Position numbers and translations under genes: made by a program
The notes under the pieces: generated by a model
Database searches by the model: none
Told to the model about the DNA's origin: nothing
Seen by the model: the letters and a program-made list of their open reading frames with translations, nothing else
Source: Hirundichthys speculiger
Lineage: Eukaryota > Chordata > Actinopteri > Beloniformes > Exocoetidae
NCBI GenBank assembly: GCA_018398805.1
Contig: JAGFBZ010000939.1
Coordinates: forward strand, 1,210,307-1,274,306
Reading direction: 5' to 3'
DNA length: 64,000 nucleotides
Shown here: one piece after another, positions 1-11,200 of the stretch
Layout: each line of letters begins with the position of its first letter
Position numbering within the stretch: the stretch's first letter is position 1

Positions 1-224
1 GCCTCTAGTGGTCAGTAGAGGAACTTTAGCCTCTAGTGGTCAGTAGATGAACTCTAGCCACTAGTGGTCGGTAGAGAAACTCCAGCCTCTAGTGGTCAGT
101 AGATGAACTTTAGCCTCTAGTGGTCGGTAGAGGAACTGCAGCCTCTAGTGGTCAGTAGATGAACTTTAGCCTCTAGAGGTCGGTAGAGGAACTGCAGCCT
201 CTAGTGGTCAGTTGAAGAACTGTA
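1..224 (+). repeat. 30-bp minisatellite (locus 1 of 3)
   Basis: About eight units of a 30-bp repeat built on cctctagtggtcagtagagg followed by aactgcag or aactttag. It continues off the left edge. The same unit is found at 24.1 kb and, reversed, at 12.4 kb. Confidence 0.95.
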
Positions 225-2040
225 GGTAATCGTCGCAGCTCACAGAGAAACGGGAGAATTATGCTTTTGAGTCAGAATCAGTAAAATGACTATTCTGGTG
301 CTTGATCCATTTGAATGGGGGATCAATATTGTGTAATATGGCACGTTTAAATCTTTTGATAAACAGAACTGACTTCAAACAAGTGATCAGATGACCATGA
401 ATGTTGGCTTGCTTTTCATAATCGCATTATACATAGAAATAAAACACCCATAATCCTTAGCGAAGAGCTCAGGGAGCACGATAAACATTTAGCAGTGATG
501 CAACTTCAACCTGGGAGATGAGAAAGACGGTTGTTTATGTTGGAGCAGCTCGCTGTTGTTTTTCATCTGACAGGAAGTGAGGTATTCTCTGATTTCAGAA
601 TGGTTTCTCTTTGTCTTCCCCCTCAACTGTCCACCAACATCAGAAACCGTCAAGAGAAGTTGATTCCTCTCTGCTTCAGGAACGTCACGTCAGGGCGCCG
701 GGTAAGGAGGCGGCGTGTTTGTGAGCCGCATAGTTCTTCACCCCAGAGAACATGAGTCATCTGTGACCTCTGACCTCCTCCAGTCATCTTTCAGCTGGAG
801 CTGACAAGTGAAGCCCAGTCACGATCCAAAACCAGAAACCCGGCTTTAATTCAATTTAGCTGGAAGATAAATCCAATCATATCTGCGCCGTCTTTCTCTG
901 GTTTTCCTGAAGAATCTCTTTGATCCGACGATTTTAGCTGAATAACTTTACCAGCAAGAGAAGGATTTGTTGTGAAGATGATAAACGATGCTTTGTGGTT
1001 TTTAATTCCTTAGAAACGGAAAAATCCTCGAGGGGCAATCAAAGCAATTTAAACATTTGTTCCAGACAGGCCTGGAAGTGAGCAGAGAGAGCGAAGAAGA
1101 CAGGGAGAGTCAAAATCACATCTAAAACGCAGGATTTAAAAGCGAAAGAAAAGGGAAAACCAAACAAGAAGGCTGAAAGTGAAACACTGTTGTGAAGATG
1201 CAGGATGGACGCCAACATTCATGAGCGTGAAGCAGCACTTGATATGAAGAAGTGTCGTCTTAAAGCCTCCAATACCACTTCTGACCACATGGGGCGACAT
1301 AACGAGAAAGTTTCTGTGTCAGACGCAAAAGCCGTAAAAGACGTAAAAGAGTAACTGGACAAACCGCTGTGATGTCATCACAGGTTTCTACAGAGGGATG
1401 CTGAAGTCAGCTTTGGGCGAATTGCATCTCTCGAGCTTTCTTATAACGTGTAGAAAGTTTGCACTGTGGCTTCACATTTACGACGCCGGAAGAATCAGTT
1501 CATCCGCCCTCCAGGTGGCGCTGAAGCTCCTCCCCCTTTCCTCTCCAACACGACAAATATCCTTTTTGCAGAGCGACCGTCGGGCAGCGACGTCAGCATC
1601 AAAACTAGCAGTCTGACGTCAAAAAGATGTAATATTCAGTTAAAAAGTCAGGATTTTTTTGATAAATATGTGACTTTACAGCTAATTGTTGTGATAATAG
1701 GACATAAAGTTGAAGTCATATGGAATTCAGAATTTATGTTATTTATTCTAAAAAGTCCATTTTTTTTAATTTGTGATTTTATGACAAAATTAGCATTTCA
1801 CGACAAAAAGTTGTGATTTTCGGGAGTAACATTATAATTTAACATTAAAAGTCACAATTTTGAGAAATTAGAGATGTTAAGACAAAAATTAGCTTTTTAT
1901 GACAAAGCTGCAATAAGTTCATAGCAGCCCACTCTTGTGACATAAAGTTGTAGTTTTATGTCCTGATTATTGAAATGTCAATATGACTACAAAATGTTGC
2001 AATGTTAAGCTAAAGAGCTGTGATTTTGTGAAATTTCTGA
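225..2040. other. No gene recognised; AT-rich degenerate tract at the end
   Basis: I see no supported gene from 225 to about 1610. Short open frames here lack recognisable domains. From about 1620 to 2040 the sequence becomes a loose repetition of motifs such as tttatgacaaaa and aaagttgtgatttt, the same style of tract found in RIPOR3 introns. Confidence 0.5.
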
Positions 2041-2044
2041 TTTT

Positions 2045-2968
2045 ACAGTGAAATGCTCCATCTAGTGGCACAGATGTGTAATGACAACAGAAAGTCCAGT
2101 CCTGATTATAAAACAAATTCAGTTCTATGGCCCGTTTTAAAATTTCGTATTTTTGATCCAAGTCTAAAATTGAAATATAAAAAAACAAGCATTTTTTTCA
2201 TTTTTTTGTGTTAGATTAAAAAACAAAAAAACATAATAAAATGTCACTTTTTAATTTTTATTTTATTTTTTTTTAAATTGACAATTAAAAAGGGAAAGAA
2301 TGAATGATACACAGATTGGTAAAGTTACTGAACTTCAACATGGACATTTTCATTTTAAAGTTCTCCCAGACGGAGGATTCAACAGAAACAAGGTTATTTG
2401 TAACAACTGACAAGTTGAACTCCCCGTTAAAAGTTTCTGCTGTTACCTCAGAAATTACCTGTTTTAATGTTCTCATTGTGCTGAACTACAATCATTTTGT
2501 TTGGCAGTGGCAGTAAGCTTTATTGCCATATATAAGCTATAAAATCACATTTTTGTTATAAAATCAGAAGATTGTTACTTCTGATGGATAAACTGTCACT
2601 TACTGTGTGGAAGATAAAAACTTTTAACTTAATATCAGCTCTTTTTTTTTTTTTAATTTTTCATAAAAACAAGATGACTTTAATGCCTTGGCAGTGGCAA
2701 TAAGCTTTATTTTATTTTACATTTTTTTAAGATGAGATTTACACTAAATATTGGTTACTGACAAGTGCTGATGTTAAAAGTGTTTGAACAACGAATGTTA
2801 TGACACTTTAGTTCACATGGCAGTAGAACATTTAAATAAAAGTGACCTTTAGACTACTCTGGAATTCATTATTTGATTTTGCGTATACAATGCAATTAAT
2901 CGTGATTAATCAGGGAAATAATGCGATTAATCGCAACTAGAAATTTTAATCATTGCCCAGCCCTAATT
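2045..2968 (+). mobile_element. hAT-like non-autonomous element, ATTAATCG family, 5'-truncated
   Basis: It starts with ctccatctagtggcacagat, runs through an AT-rich body and ends in a cluster of attaatcg motifs and tcattgcccagcccta, the reverse complement of the TAGGGCTGGGCAA end seen at 54392. Matching segments occur at 16.75-17.1, 30.86-31.21, 42.09-42.7 and 54.39-57.26 kb. It is non-coding apart from chance open frames. Confidence 0.7.
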
Positions 2969-3005
2969 ATCTTATATTACATTAGTTTATTGGTGGAGCG
3001 TCTGC

Positions 3006-3194
3006 ATGACTTTGTGGGTAAATAAACAGTCGACTTGGCAGGATTGTCCAGATTCTGGGATTGTCAGTGAAGTAACTGATGACCAGCGAGTGAAAGTTAA
3101 TGTGACGCTGATGAATGAAAGTGACGCTCCAGCGATCCCACCGAAACCACAGGTGGAGCAGACGCCACCACGGCCCGAGAATGAGGGAGACTAA
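3006..3194 (+). other. Unrecognised 62-codon open frame
   Basis: MTLWVNKQSTWQDCPDSG through AIPPKPQVEQTPPRPENEGD looks more protein-like than nearby frames because of its Pro-rich acidic end. It matches no family I know, has no visible splice partners, and may be the end of a degraded retroelement gene. Confidence 0.2.
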
Positions 3195-3767
3195 GAAGGA
3201 CGAGGGAAAATGACTTCCTTCTGGTGGAGTTTTAGTGTTTAAAAGTGTCTGGGGCTGTTAGCAGCAGAGCTTCACCAGAAACACATGCAGCCCCCCACCC
3301 CCCACCCCCTCCCCACAGGAGACCCTGTAAATCACTTACAGGTCAAAGCTCACTTTTTGGAGACCACATATCACCCCCTACTTTCTTCTGGGCAACACCC
3401 TCACTCTCTCCCCCCCTTGAACTTTCTCATCACTTCAGGAATGTTCGTCCCTTATTTAACATTCCACATATTTACTTTTTGTTCTGTTCAGCGGTGAAAC
3501 TTTCTTCAAAAATGGCTCGTTTCACGTGAGTTTCCGCATGTTGGACCTGGTTCTTTTTCACTATCAGTTTGAGCTGCAGCAGCAGTCCACGTTTACAAAC
3601 TTGATAGAACAACCAAAACCTTTTTCACGTAGAAACCAGTAAAGCAGAGGTTTGGAACGAACTGGAGCGACTGGGCGACGCACCACCAACAGGAAAATAC
3701 TGGACCATCCAACGTTCTACAGAAGTTCTGCCTGTTCAAGACTGCTTTTGAATCACCGTCCAATCAG

Positions 3768-3835
3768 CGTGAAGTCGAGCTCCACCTGGCCCCACCCCTT
3801 GTTTGGATGGGTACCAGGTGAAGTCGAGCTCCACC
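3768..3835 (+). repeat. 49-bp minisatellite, left remnant
   Basis: One and a third units (gtgaagtcgagctccacc, then ccccttgtttggat) identical in kind to the array at 5148-5492. It is cut off from that array by the Harbinger-like element. Confidence 0.9.
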
Positions 3836-3956
3836 AGAGGGGTGTACCACGAAGCAAGTTCGACACAGCCAGGCTTTCTTTGGGTGAGCTGGCTTAACAA
3901 ACCTGAAACTCTCCATCAGAGGTAACCGGTACCACGACGGTGGTTATCAACTATCT

Positions 3957-4211
3957 TTGTTAACCGCGGCTTTCTGTTTTCTGCTCTGTGCGCGTTCACA
4001 TAAAAGGGGGCGTTTGACGCGTCATTTGACGCCTATTCCGGATCAAATGGATAGATGGCGGTCCGTATATTTCAGTCAGGAGGAGCAGGTTTTAATAATG
4101 CAGGGCTATGAGGATTTCAAAGAAATCTTTACGGCCAAAAGCAACACTGTAGGTGCGAATAAAGCCAGAGAGGAGTGCTGGCAAAAAATTGCAGATTGTG
4201 TAAATTCGTAA
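3957..4211 (+). pseudogene. Harbinger Myb/SANT-like DNA-binding protein, N-terminal fragment
   Basis: Within an 84-codon frame, residues from about 35 (FSQEEQVLIMQGYEDFKEIF, then KAREECWQKIADCVNS) form the first helices of the Myb-like domain carried by the second gene of PIF/Harbinger transposons, where it helps the transposase bind DNA. The frame stops right after the domain, so it is a fragment. The likely original start is MDRWRSVYF at 4048. Confidence 0.65.
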
Positions 4212-4554
4212 ATTATATTTATTTCACCACTATATTTATTTCACAACCTTAATTAATCTCCCTCCCTCTTTTAGAGCGCTTAAACTTTAAACTTAATGCA
4301 GCAGATTTAAACATTATGTAGGTCTGACTGTCCCATTATGAATGATAAATGAAAATCACTTTAGTTTTTTGCTAAATCTATGTGAAATTAATTTAAGATT
4401 TAATATTATCTGTTATACACACTCACCGGCCACTTTAATAGGTACCCTATCACCCTGGGGAATCTTATGAATGAATTATATTATAACATTTCACATGAAA
4501 TTCCACGTCACACTGATTATCAATATAATGGACTATTAATTTATGTTACCTGAT

Positions 4555-4905
4555 TTAGTAAAACGCTTCTTTTATTTGAAGTGTGGGCAGATGGCCAGGG
4601 AATACTACAAACATATTCAGCAGTTTAGTAAGAGCAAGTACAACCTTTATTCCAGTATTCTGGCTCAGATTTTCTGCATCACCAACTGAATGCATGTAGG
4701 TTCCTGCGGCAAAGAAACGCAAAGAAACGCACACCGTTTGCGCTACTGTGAGCGCACGGCTGCGTTTGGTGGCGCTGCCAATATATGGCTCTAGCAGATT
4801 ACAAATGTAACGTAATTCCCTCAGCTGGAAATCTCTAGCGTTCATAGAGAATATGGTCATGGGAAGCCAGCGGATCAGTCCGGTCTCTGAATACTCTCCC
4901 TCCAT
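4555..4905 (-). pseudogene. HARBI1-like transposase, N-terminal fragment
   Basis: Of 116 codons, the stretch FQLRELRYICNLLEPYIG, then RSRALTVAQTVCVSLRFFAAG and VGDAENLSQNTG, is the helical N-terminal part of Harbinger DDE nucleases. The catalytic half is absent, so it cannot be an active nuclease. Start MEGEYSETG; the frame ends in unrelated residues. Confidence 0.75.
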
Positions 4906-5147
4906 TGCACAATCCTGGCGCTCAGGTCAACGGGATTGGGTGAAAGTGAAAGGGCGGTGCTTTTTATAGCCGATTTGAGCCTAAACTCTGCACATAACCT
5001 GCTCCGGACCAGGTTAAGTTTGCAGAGTAAGTTACCATGGTGATCTAGCCAGGTCGAAAGAGAGCCACCTTCGTGGTACCGGAAATCCTGGTTTTAGACT
5101 CAACATACCTCGCTAACCCTCTAATCTCGCTTCGTAGTACACCCCTC

Positions 5148-5492
5148 TGGCCCCACCCCTTGTTTGGATTGGTACCAGGTGAAGTCGAGCTCCACCTGGA
5201 CCCGCCCCTTGTTTGGATTGGTACCAGGTGAAGTCGAGCTCCACCTGGACCCGCCCCTTGTTTGGATTGGTACCAGGTGAAGTCGAGCTCCACCTGGACC
5301 CGCCCCTTGTTTGGATTGGTACCAGGTGAAGTCGAGCTCCACCTGGCCCCACCCCTTGTTTGGATTGGTACCAGGTGAAGTCGAGCTCCACCTGGACCCG
5401 CCCCTTGTTTGGATTGGTACCAGGTGAAGTTGAGCTCCACCTGGACCCGCCCCTTGTTTGGATTGGTACTAGGTGAAGTCGAGCTCCACCTG
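5148..5492 (+). repeat. 49-bp minisatellite, seven units
   Basis: Units begin ggtaccaggtgaagtcgagc at 5171, 5220, 5269, 5318, 5367, 5416 and, as ggtactagg, about 5465, a constant 49-bp step. Differences are a few substitutions (ccccaccc against acccgccc). Since 49 is not a multiple of 3, each strand shows the same peptide pattern in rotating frames; these open frames are not genes. Confidence 0.95.
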
Positions 5493-6474
5493 GTCCCGTT
5501 GGACTCTGGCGGTCTCTGCACCCGTGAAACTGAGCGCCACGGCGTTTGCATGAGCCAGACTCATGCAGTCGAAGGCGCTGAGGGCGTGTCGGCGCTGAGG
5601 GCGTGTCGCCGTTGACAACGCTGCTTTCAGGGATGTGGGTCATCTGCGTTGCTTTGATTGCTTCCCAAGATGTTTGTGGCTCATCTGGTTCTGCTGCAAG
5701 TCGCCGCTCTGAATGTCTTAATAATTAATTTTCCTTTCTTTTCTCATTTCCACCCCTCTTGTCCGCTACATGTCGCCGTCACACGAGCAGCCACAGCTCC
5801 GCCTCCTCCTCTCTGTCTCGCTCTGCTTCACGCAGACATGTGGTGGAGGTTTGGTGCTTCTCAGGAAAACCCCGAATCCCTTTGAACAAACACAAAGACA
5901 AAAAAATACAATGTTTTTATTTTTTTTCCCTTTTGAGACAAACAAAATACTCAGCCGTCATTAAGTAAAGTTTCTGTAGTTGTAGTATCAGACAGATGCA
6001 ACTTCAGATCAACACGAAACCATTTTCACCGAGTCATTAATTATTTCTATATTTTAAAAACGAGTAATGTGGGCAGGGAGGTACCCCCTTACTGGTGTCA
6101 GCCAGGTGCTGCTGGTCATCGGACCTTCATGAACTGATCATCAGCAGGTGTGCTGACCTCTAGAAAAGCAGGTGTTTTGGAGCATTCAATGCCAAGAGGG
6201 ATAGATATCAGCAATAGCCGATTTCAATACAGTTCAGCTCAATAATACATTATTAATCCCCAAAAGAACCAACTGTTGCTTCATGTCATGCTGGAAAGGG
6301 TTTTTAAACCATTTCAAACCAGTCTGGACTTCAACAGTCTGCAGAGGAAGATTATTCACATGAGGAGAACATTCAAAGTGGTCCAAGGACTGGACAACTC
6401 AACAAATTTACTCCAAAGTTCTCAGAGAAATACAAAAAACTAAAGAAAGAAAGCCAGAGGAACCTCAGAAACAT
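5493..6474. other. No gene recognised
   Basis: Unique-looking sequence with short unsupported frames. No domain, splice pattern or terminal repeat was identified; it may hold old transposon fragments. Confidence 0.4.
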
Positions 6475-6516
6475 CTTACCCGACGTGTCCACCCAGTGGT
6501 GGACACGTCGGGTAAG
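6475..6516. repeat. Perfect 19-bp inverted repeat, 4-nt loop
   Basis: The arms cttacccgacgtgtccacc (6475-6493) and ggtggacacgtcgggtaag (6498-6516) are perfect reverse complements around cagt. The right arm is the start of the LINE fragment that follows. Confidence 0.95.
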
Positions 6517-7330
6517 AGAGGCTGTCAGGCTGAAGAAGGAGCCCTACCGGGCCTGGTTAGTTTGGACTCTGGAAGCAGCAGACAGGTATGGACAGGCCAA
6601 GCGGGCTGCAGCCCTGGTGGTCTCTGAGGAAAAACTGAAGTGTGGGAGGAGTTGTGGTTCTGCCCTGGTCCTGGAGCCACATGGTTCTGTCCTGATCCTG
6701 GAGCAGCGTGATTCTGTTCTGGTCCTAGAACAGCATGGTTCTGTCCTGGTCCTGAAGCAGTGTGGTTCTCTCTTGGTCCAAGAACAGCATGGTTCTGTTC
6801 TGGTCCTAGAACAGAGTGGTTCTGTCCTGGTCCTGGAGCAGTGTGGTTCTGTCCTGGTCCTGGAACACCAGACCAGCTCTATCCCCTGTCTTGGGTCCTG
6901 GAGGGAGTTTACTCAACCAGTCCACGTGTGTTTTGTGGACTTGGAGAAGGCCTTCAACAGTGTTCCTCGGGGTGCCCTATAAAGGGGGACTCTAGGAGTA
7001 TGGGGTACTAGATCTACTGGGTTTCTAGGGTTTCTACGGGCTGTCCAGTCCCTGTAGAAATGGAGCGAGAGCCCGGTCCGGATAGCTGGTTGTAGAGAAG
7101 TTCAGTCGTCCGTGAGACACTCAGGGGGAAGACATGCAGAGAGAAGCCAGTTGAGGTGGTTCATCTGTTTCAGACGTCTCCTGGACACCTCTCTGGGGGG
7201 GGGGGTTGGGTTTGTCCAACCTGGTGGAGGCCCTGGGACAGACCCAGGACACACTGGAGAGACTCCAGCGAGACTGCAGTCTCTCAGCTGATGGGAACGC
7301 TTCGGTGTTCCCCCGGAGGGACTGGAGGAG
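6498..7330 (+). mobile_element. Non-LTR retrotransposon, rearranged fragment
   Basis: Three LINE pieces in order: the linker before the polymerase (WWTRRVREAVRLKKEPYRAW, AADRYGQAKRAA), the start of the polymerase (PVHVCFVDLEKAFNSVPRGAL, where F(V/I)D-(E/Q)KAFD is motif A with Asn for the second Asp), and a 3' end resembling 'LRWFGH...' (cagttgaggtggttcatctg). Most of the polymerase is missing and a 27-bp repeat has replaced the region between. The clade is not assigned; the 3' end is of a very common teleost LINE. Confidence 0.7.
6648..6873 (+). repeat. 27-bp tandem repeat inside LINE remnant
   Basis: About eight units of catggttctgtcctggtcct plus ggagcag or agaacag. The 27-bp period keeps one frame open and gives a 9-residue pattern HGSVLVLEQ. 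It looks like expansion inside a dead element, not a functional repeat protein. Confidence 0.85.
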
Positions 7331-7334
7331 GTAA

Positions 7335-7390
7335 GGAGGGAGGGTTAGGGGTTAGGGGTTAGGGTTAGGGGTTAGTGGTTAGGGGTTAGA
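7335..7390 (+). repeat. Short telomere-like tract
   Basis: Nine or so degenerate units of (a/g)gggtta (gggttaggggttaggggtta pattern). It is close to the vertebrate TTAGGG repeat but with 7-bp units. Confidence 0.75.
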
Positions 7391-8149
7391 TGAACAGAGA
7401 TGTTTTCATTCTGAATTTAAATAATGCACCAGCCAACAGATGGATGCTTTAGCGATATGGCTCAAAAAATGTACCGTCCTGCCATCGCATGCTTTTAAGT
7501 TGTGGAGTAACTTCATCAGCTCCATCTGTTCTCCAGTTAGTGCACATATTTGTGGGTCCGTTTCAAGATGTTGCTCCGTTAATGTGTCCCAGAGCTGCTG
7601 AACTAAGCTGCTTCCTGTTTCTGGATCGTCTGGAGAGTCGGTGTGGTCCGGCTGATTTAAGTTCTGGCCTGACTGCTGCGGAACGAAACAACAAGTTGGA
7701 AAAAGACGGTAGCTGCTAAAAAAAAAAATGCTCCGCGGAGTAGCAGATAAAAAAAATGTGGTTTTTAAGCATAAACCTGAAGTTCTACAAAAGTCATGGT
7801 TTTACCACAAAAAGTTAGGATTTATTTCTTCAAAATGTCAAGATTTTGTGCAATTATTTTTTTTTTTTGCCTTTTTTTTAGGGCAGAAAATTGTGACATT
7901 GTGAAATCTGCAACTGTGCAACAAAATTTTGTGATTTTTTTGTGAAACTCATCATTCTGTAGCAGTAAATTGTAACATTAAGTTAGTGATTTTACGACAA
8001 AATGAGTGATTATAGGACATGATTGTAGAAATAAATGACTATATTATGTGACATTAGCTGAGTGTGGCCTTCTCTCTGGCCCTCATAAACATCTGTATGC
8101 CACTCTGGGTGCAGATACAGATGTGGATCAACTCTACTTTTCCTCTGCA
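7391..8149. other. Upstream of first RIPOR3 coding exon; AT-rich degenerate tract
   Basis: From about 7780 to 8040 the same degenerate motifs (aaattgtgacattgtgaaat, tttacgacaaaatg) recur. No promoter or untranslated exon could be placed by eye. Confidence 0.4.
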
Positions 8150-8150
8150 G

Positions 8151-8249
8151 GATGTCCGTGAAGCTGCGGTTCGAGTCTCCGTCTGATGGAGGTTTGGTCC
8201 ACAGGAGTCGCTCCTTTACCGGGTTCAGCTCCGTGACCAGTCGCCAACG
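8151..8249 (+). CDS. ripor3: RIPOR3 coding exon 1 (start codon)
   Basis: The acceptor cctctgcag lies one base before the ATG at 8152, so at least one untranslated exon must lie upstream. It encodes [14 protein letters not shown], a RIPOR3-like N-terminus, then a basic Ser-rich stretch. The exon ends in phase 2 at donor gtgggt. Confidence 0.9.
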
Positions 8250-11200
8250 GTGGGTTGAACCAACTCTGAGCATCGCCAGACAACTTTGTCTATCATTTCA
8301 GTTTAAACAAATCAGGAATACAATAAAACTCTAACTTTTTAGTAACATAAATAAATGAATAAAACAAAGCAACATTTTAGCAGCATTCCTCGTAACATGC
8401 ACGATCACACCGTTTTGTTATAAAATCATAAATTCGGCAAAATTGTCACATTTTGAGTTAACTCAGTTTGTATAAGTTTGTATTATTACGATCAGAAATT
8501 ATTGTCGTAAAAACTGAATTTTTATCAAAAAAAATTTTTGACGTCAATTCATGATTTTGTGTCATAAAAGTACAAATTAGGGCTGTAGTGATACACTCAT
8601 CTCGCGACACGATACATGATATTCGGCTCACGATACGATTTATATCGATATTCATCTTACAATGCATTTACATCATTTTCTGAAAGATTTTAAAGGGACA
8701 AAGTGATTTTGGTGACATCTCGTGAGTGTTCCAATGACTTTGTTTGAATTAATTGAACTGAAAGCATCAATTACACATTAGATTGCTGAAAATGCTGGAC
8801 AAAATGAATAAAAGATTTGTTGAGAAAAATTGTTTTATTTATTTAAACAGTGCAAATTGTTGCTTGCAAGCTTTTAAAGGTGGGACACGGGGGTTTTGGA
8901 AGAAGCTTAGAATATCGATACTCGTGGCTGAAAAATCGATATATATTGATAAAATATCGATATATATCGCAGAATCGATAAAATCGCTCAGCTCTAGTAC
9001 AAATGTTACAAAATCACGACTGACAAAAATGAACACATTTACTTTGTAAACGTCACTAATTTTTGTCATAAAATCACAACTCAACGTTTCTCGCGTTGAC
9101 GGTCAAACAGCTGCTCAGCGCTGTCATGAAAGGGGGCGGAGCCTGAGCACCTGGACACACCTGTGCAGGTGCCGGTGTTCCGGGAAATATGGGGGCGCCG
9201 GGAAATTTGGGGCCACTTCCATATTTGGCAGAAGGGGGCGCGGCCTGAAGCGCCGCAGAAAGCCGGCCACGGGCAGTCGGGGCCCCATTAGGGGGGTTCC
9301 AAACATGTCGCTGCAGTGTCTATGGAGGTTTCAGGTTGTGTCATTGTTATGGATCGATATTGGCCGGCTTTAAGCCGGGCATACACTGTGCGACTGTCGG
9401 CTCGTTTTGAGCCGATTTTCCAGTCGTGCGACAATTTTTTGGATCGGGCCGAATTTCGACCCTATCGTGGGTCGTGCTTCGTGCAGTATACGTGGGGTAA
9501 CGACGAGAGATTAACACCTCCCGACAAGCTCCCGATCACAAATCGTGTGCTCGCAAGAAAATCAAACGTGTTTGAAATCCTGGTCGCTCCTCGTGAAGGT
9601 ATCGCACAGTAGAAGCAGTAGGTGCGTTTGAGATGAACTGCGGCTCGCCTGGCGAGTAGACGAGATCAGGCGGCCGCAGCAGGAGGTGGAGACAAAAAGC
9701 TGCAGTCAAGTCGGACAGTTTCCAGCATACAGGAGGAGACACTTACTTCCTGTTAGATCACCTGTATGTAGTTTACAGACCACGTTCTTAGATAAAGTGT
9801 CCTCGATCGCTGATTGAAGTTAAGTTAAAATAAAGTGATCCTCCTGTTGCATGAAACGTGTTCTTATCTGCATTGTGCGCCGCCCGCCGGTGATCGATTC
9901 TGCGCAGGCCTGGCTCATTTCGAACGCACCCTTAGGTGCGTTATGAACGTATAGTGTAAGCAGTCACGTCGCATCAGAGCATTGGGCCGTACAGTGTGAG
10001 AGCATTACTCGTGGGCTGTGAACTTTTGAACTCAGCGATTTAGTCGTGCAGTTTGAGATAGGGCTGATTCAAACGATTTAAAATATCGCACAGTGTATGC
10101 CCAGCCTAGTGTCTTTCATAAGGGGGGACCAAAAATCCTGGGATATTTGGAACCCGGAATATTTGGGTCCCCCCATTAGAACTAACATTCTCTTCTCAAA
10201 ATCACGTTTTTACTGCTTACCTGACATTTTTGAGACATCAACTGAACATTTGAGTCGTGTTCAAAGGTTTGCACCCAAAAAGATGTCATATTTCATCACT
10301 TTATTGTCTTTCATAGGGGGGGACCAAAAATCCCGGGATATTTGGGTCCCCCCGTTAGAACTAACATTGTCTTCTCAAAATCACATTTTTACTGCTTACC
10401 TGACATTTTTGTGACATCAACAGAACATTTTGAGTCGCGTTCAAAGGTTTGCATCCAACATGCTGTCATATTTCATCACTTTAGTGTCTTTCATAAGCGG
10501 GGACCAAAAGTCCCGGGAAATTTGGAACCCGGGATATTTGGGTCCCCACATTTGTATGTATGGTTGTCTCTTTGAAGTCTTGCTCTGGTCCCTATTAGCA
10601 CCTTGGAGAACTCGGGATATTTGATACCATATAAAAAACTGACAAACCTTTCTCCTGGAAGTCATTTTAAGTCAAGCAGTAAAAACGTGATTTTGAGCCG
10701 AGAATGTTAGTTCTAATGGGGGGACCCAAATATCCCGGGTTCCAAATTTCCCGGGATTTTCGGTCCCCCCTTATGAAAGACACTAAAGCGACGAAATATG
10801 ACATCTTTTTGGGTGCAAACCTTTGAATGCGACTCAAAATGTTCTGTTGATGTCTCAAAAATGTCAGGTAAGCAGTAAAAACGTGATTTTGAGAAGAGAA
10901 TGTTAGTTCTAATGGGGGGACCCAAATATCCCGGGATTTTTGGTCCCCCCTTATGAAAGACAATAAAGTGATGAAATATGACAGCATGTTGGATGCAAAC
11001 CTTTGAACGCGACTCAAATGTTCTGTTGATGTCTCAAAAATGTCAGGTAAGCAGTAAAAACGTGATTTTGAGAAGAGAATGTTAGTTCTAATGGGGGGGG
11101 GGGGGGGGGCCAAATATCCCGGGTTCCAAATTTTCCGGGATTTTTGGTCCCCACTTATGAAAGACACTAAAGCCGGCCAATATCGATCCATAACAATGAC

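Larger units (their letters stand above)
3836..5147. mobile_element. PIF/Harbinger-derived element, internally deleted
   Basis: The ends are inverted: AGAGGGGTGTACCACGAAGC on the left, and GTACACCCCTC read outward on the right. Inside are remnants of both Harbinger genes: a Myb/SANT-like protein on the + strand and a HARBI1-like nuclease on the - strand, facing each other. About 1.3 kb is much shorter than an autonomous element. A piece reading cactcaccggccactttaat at about 4420 resembles the end of a different element, probably nested. The target duplication cannot be resolved because both flanks are minisatellite. Confidence 0.75.

Noticed and set aside
5045..5643. Overlapping frames of 168 and 176 codons with a repeated RWSSTSPGTNPNKG pattern
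   Set aside because: Artefact of the 49-bp minisatellite read in rotating frames on the - strand.
8783..9084. Frames of 81-88 codons on both strands near 8.8-9.1 kb
   Set aside because: Within the hAT MITE; low-complexity Ile/Asp/Ser peptides from atcgata repeats.
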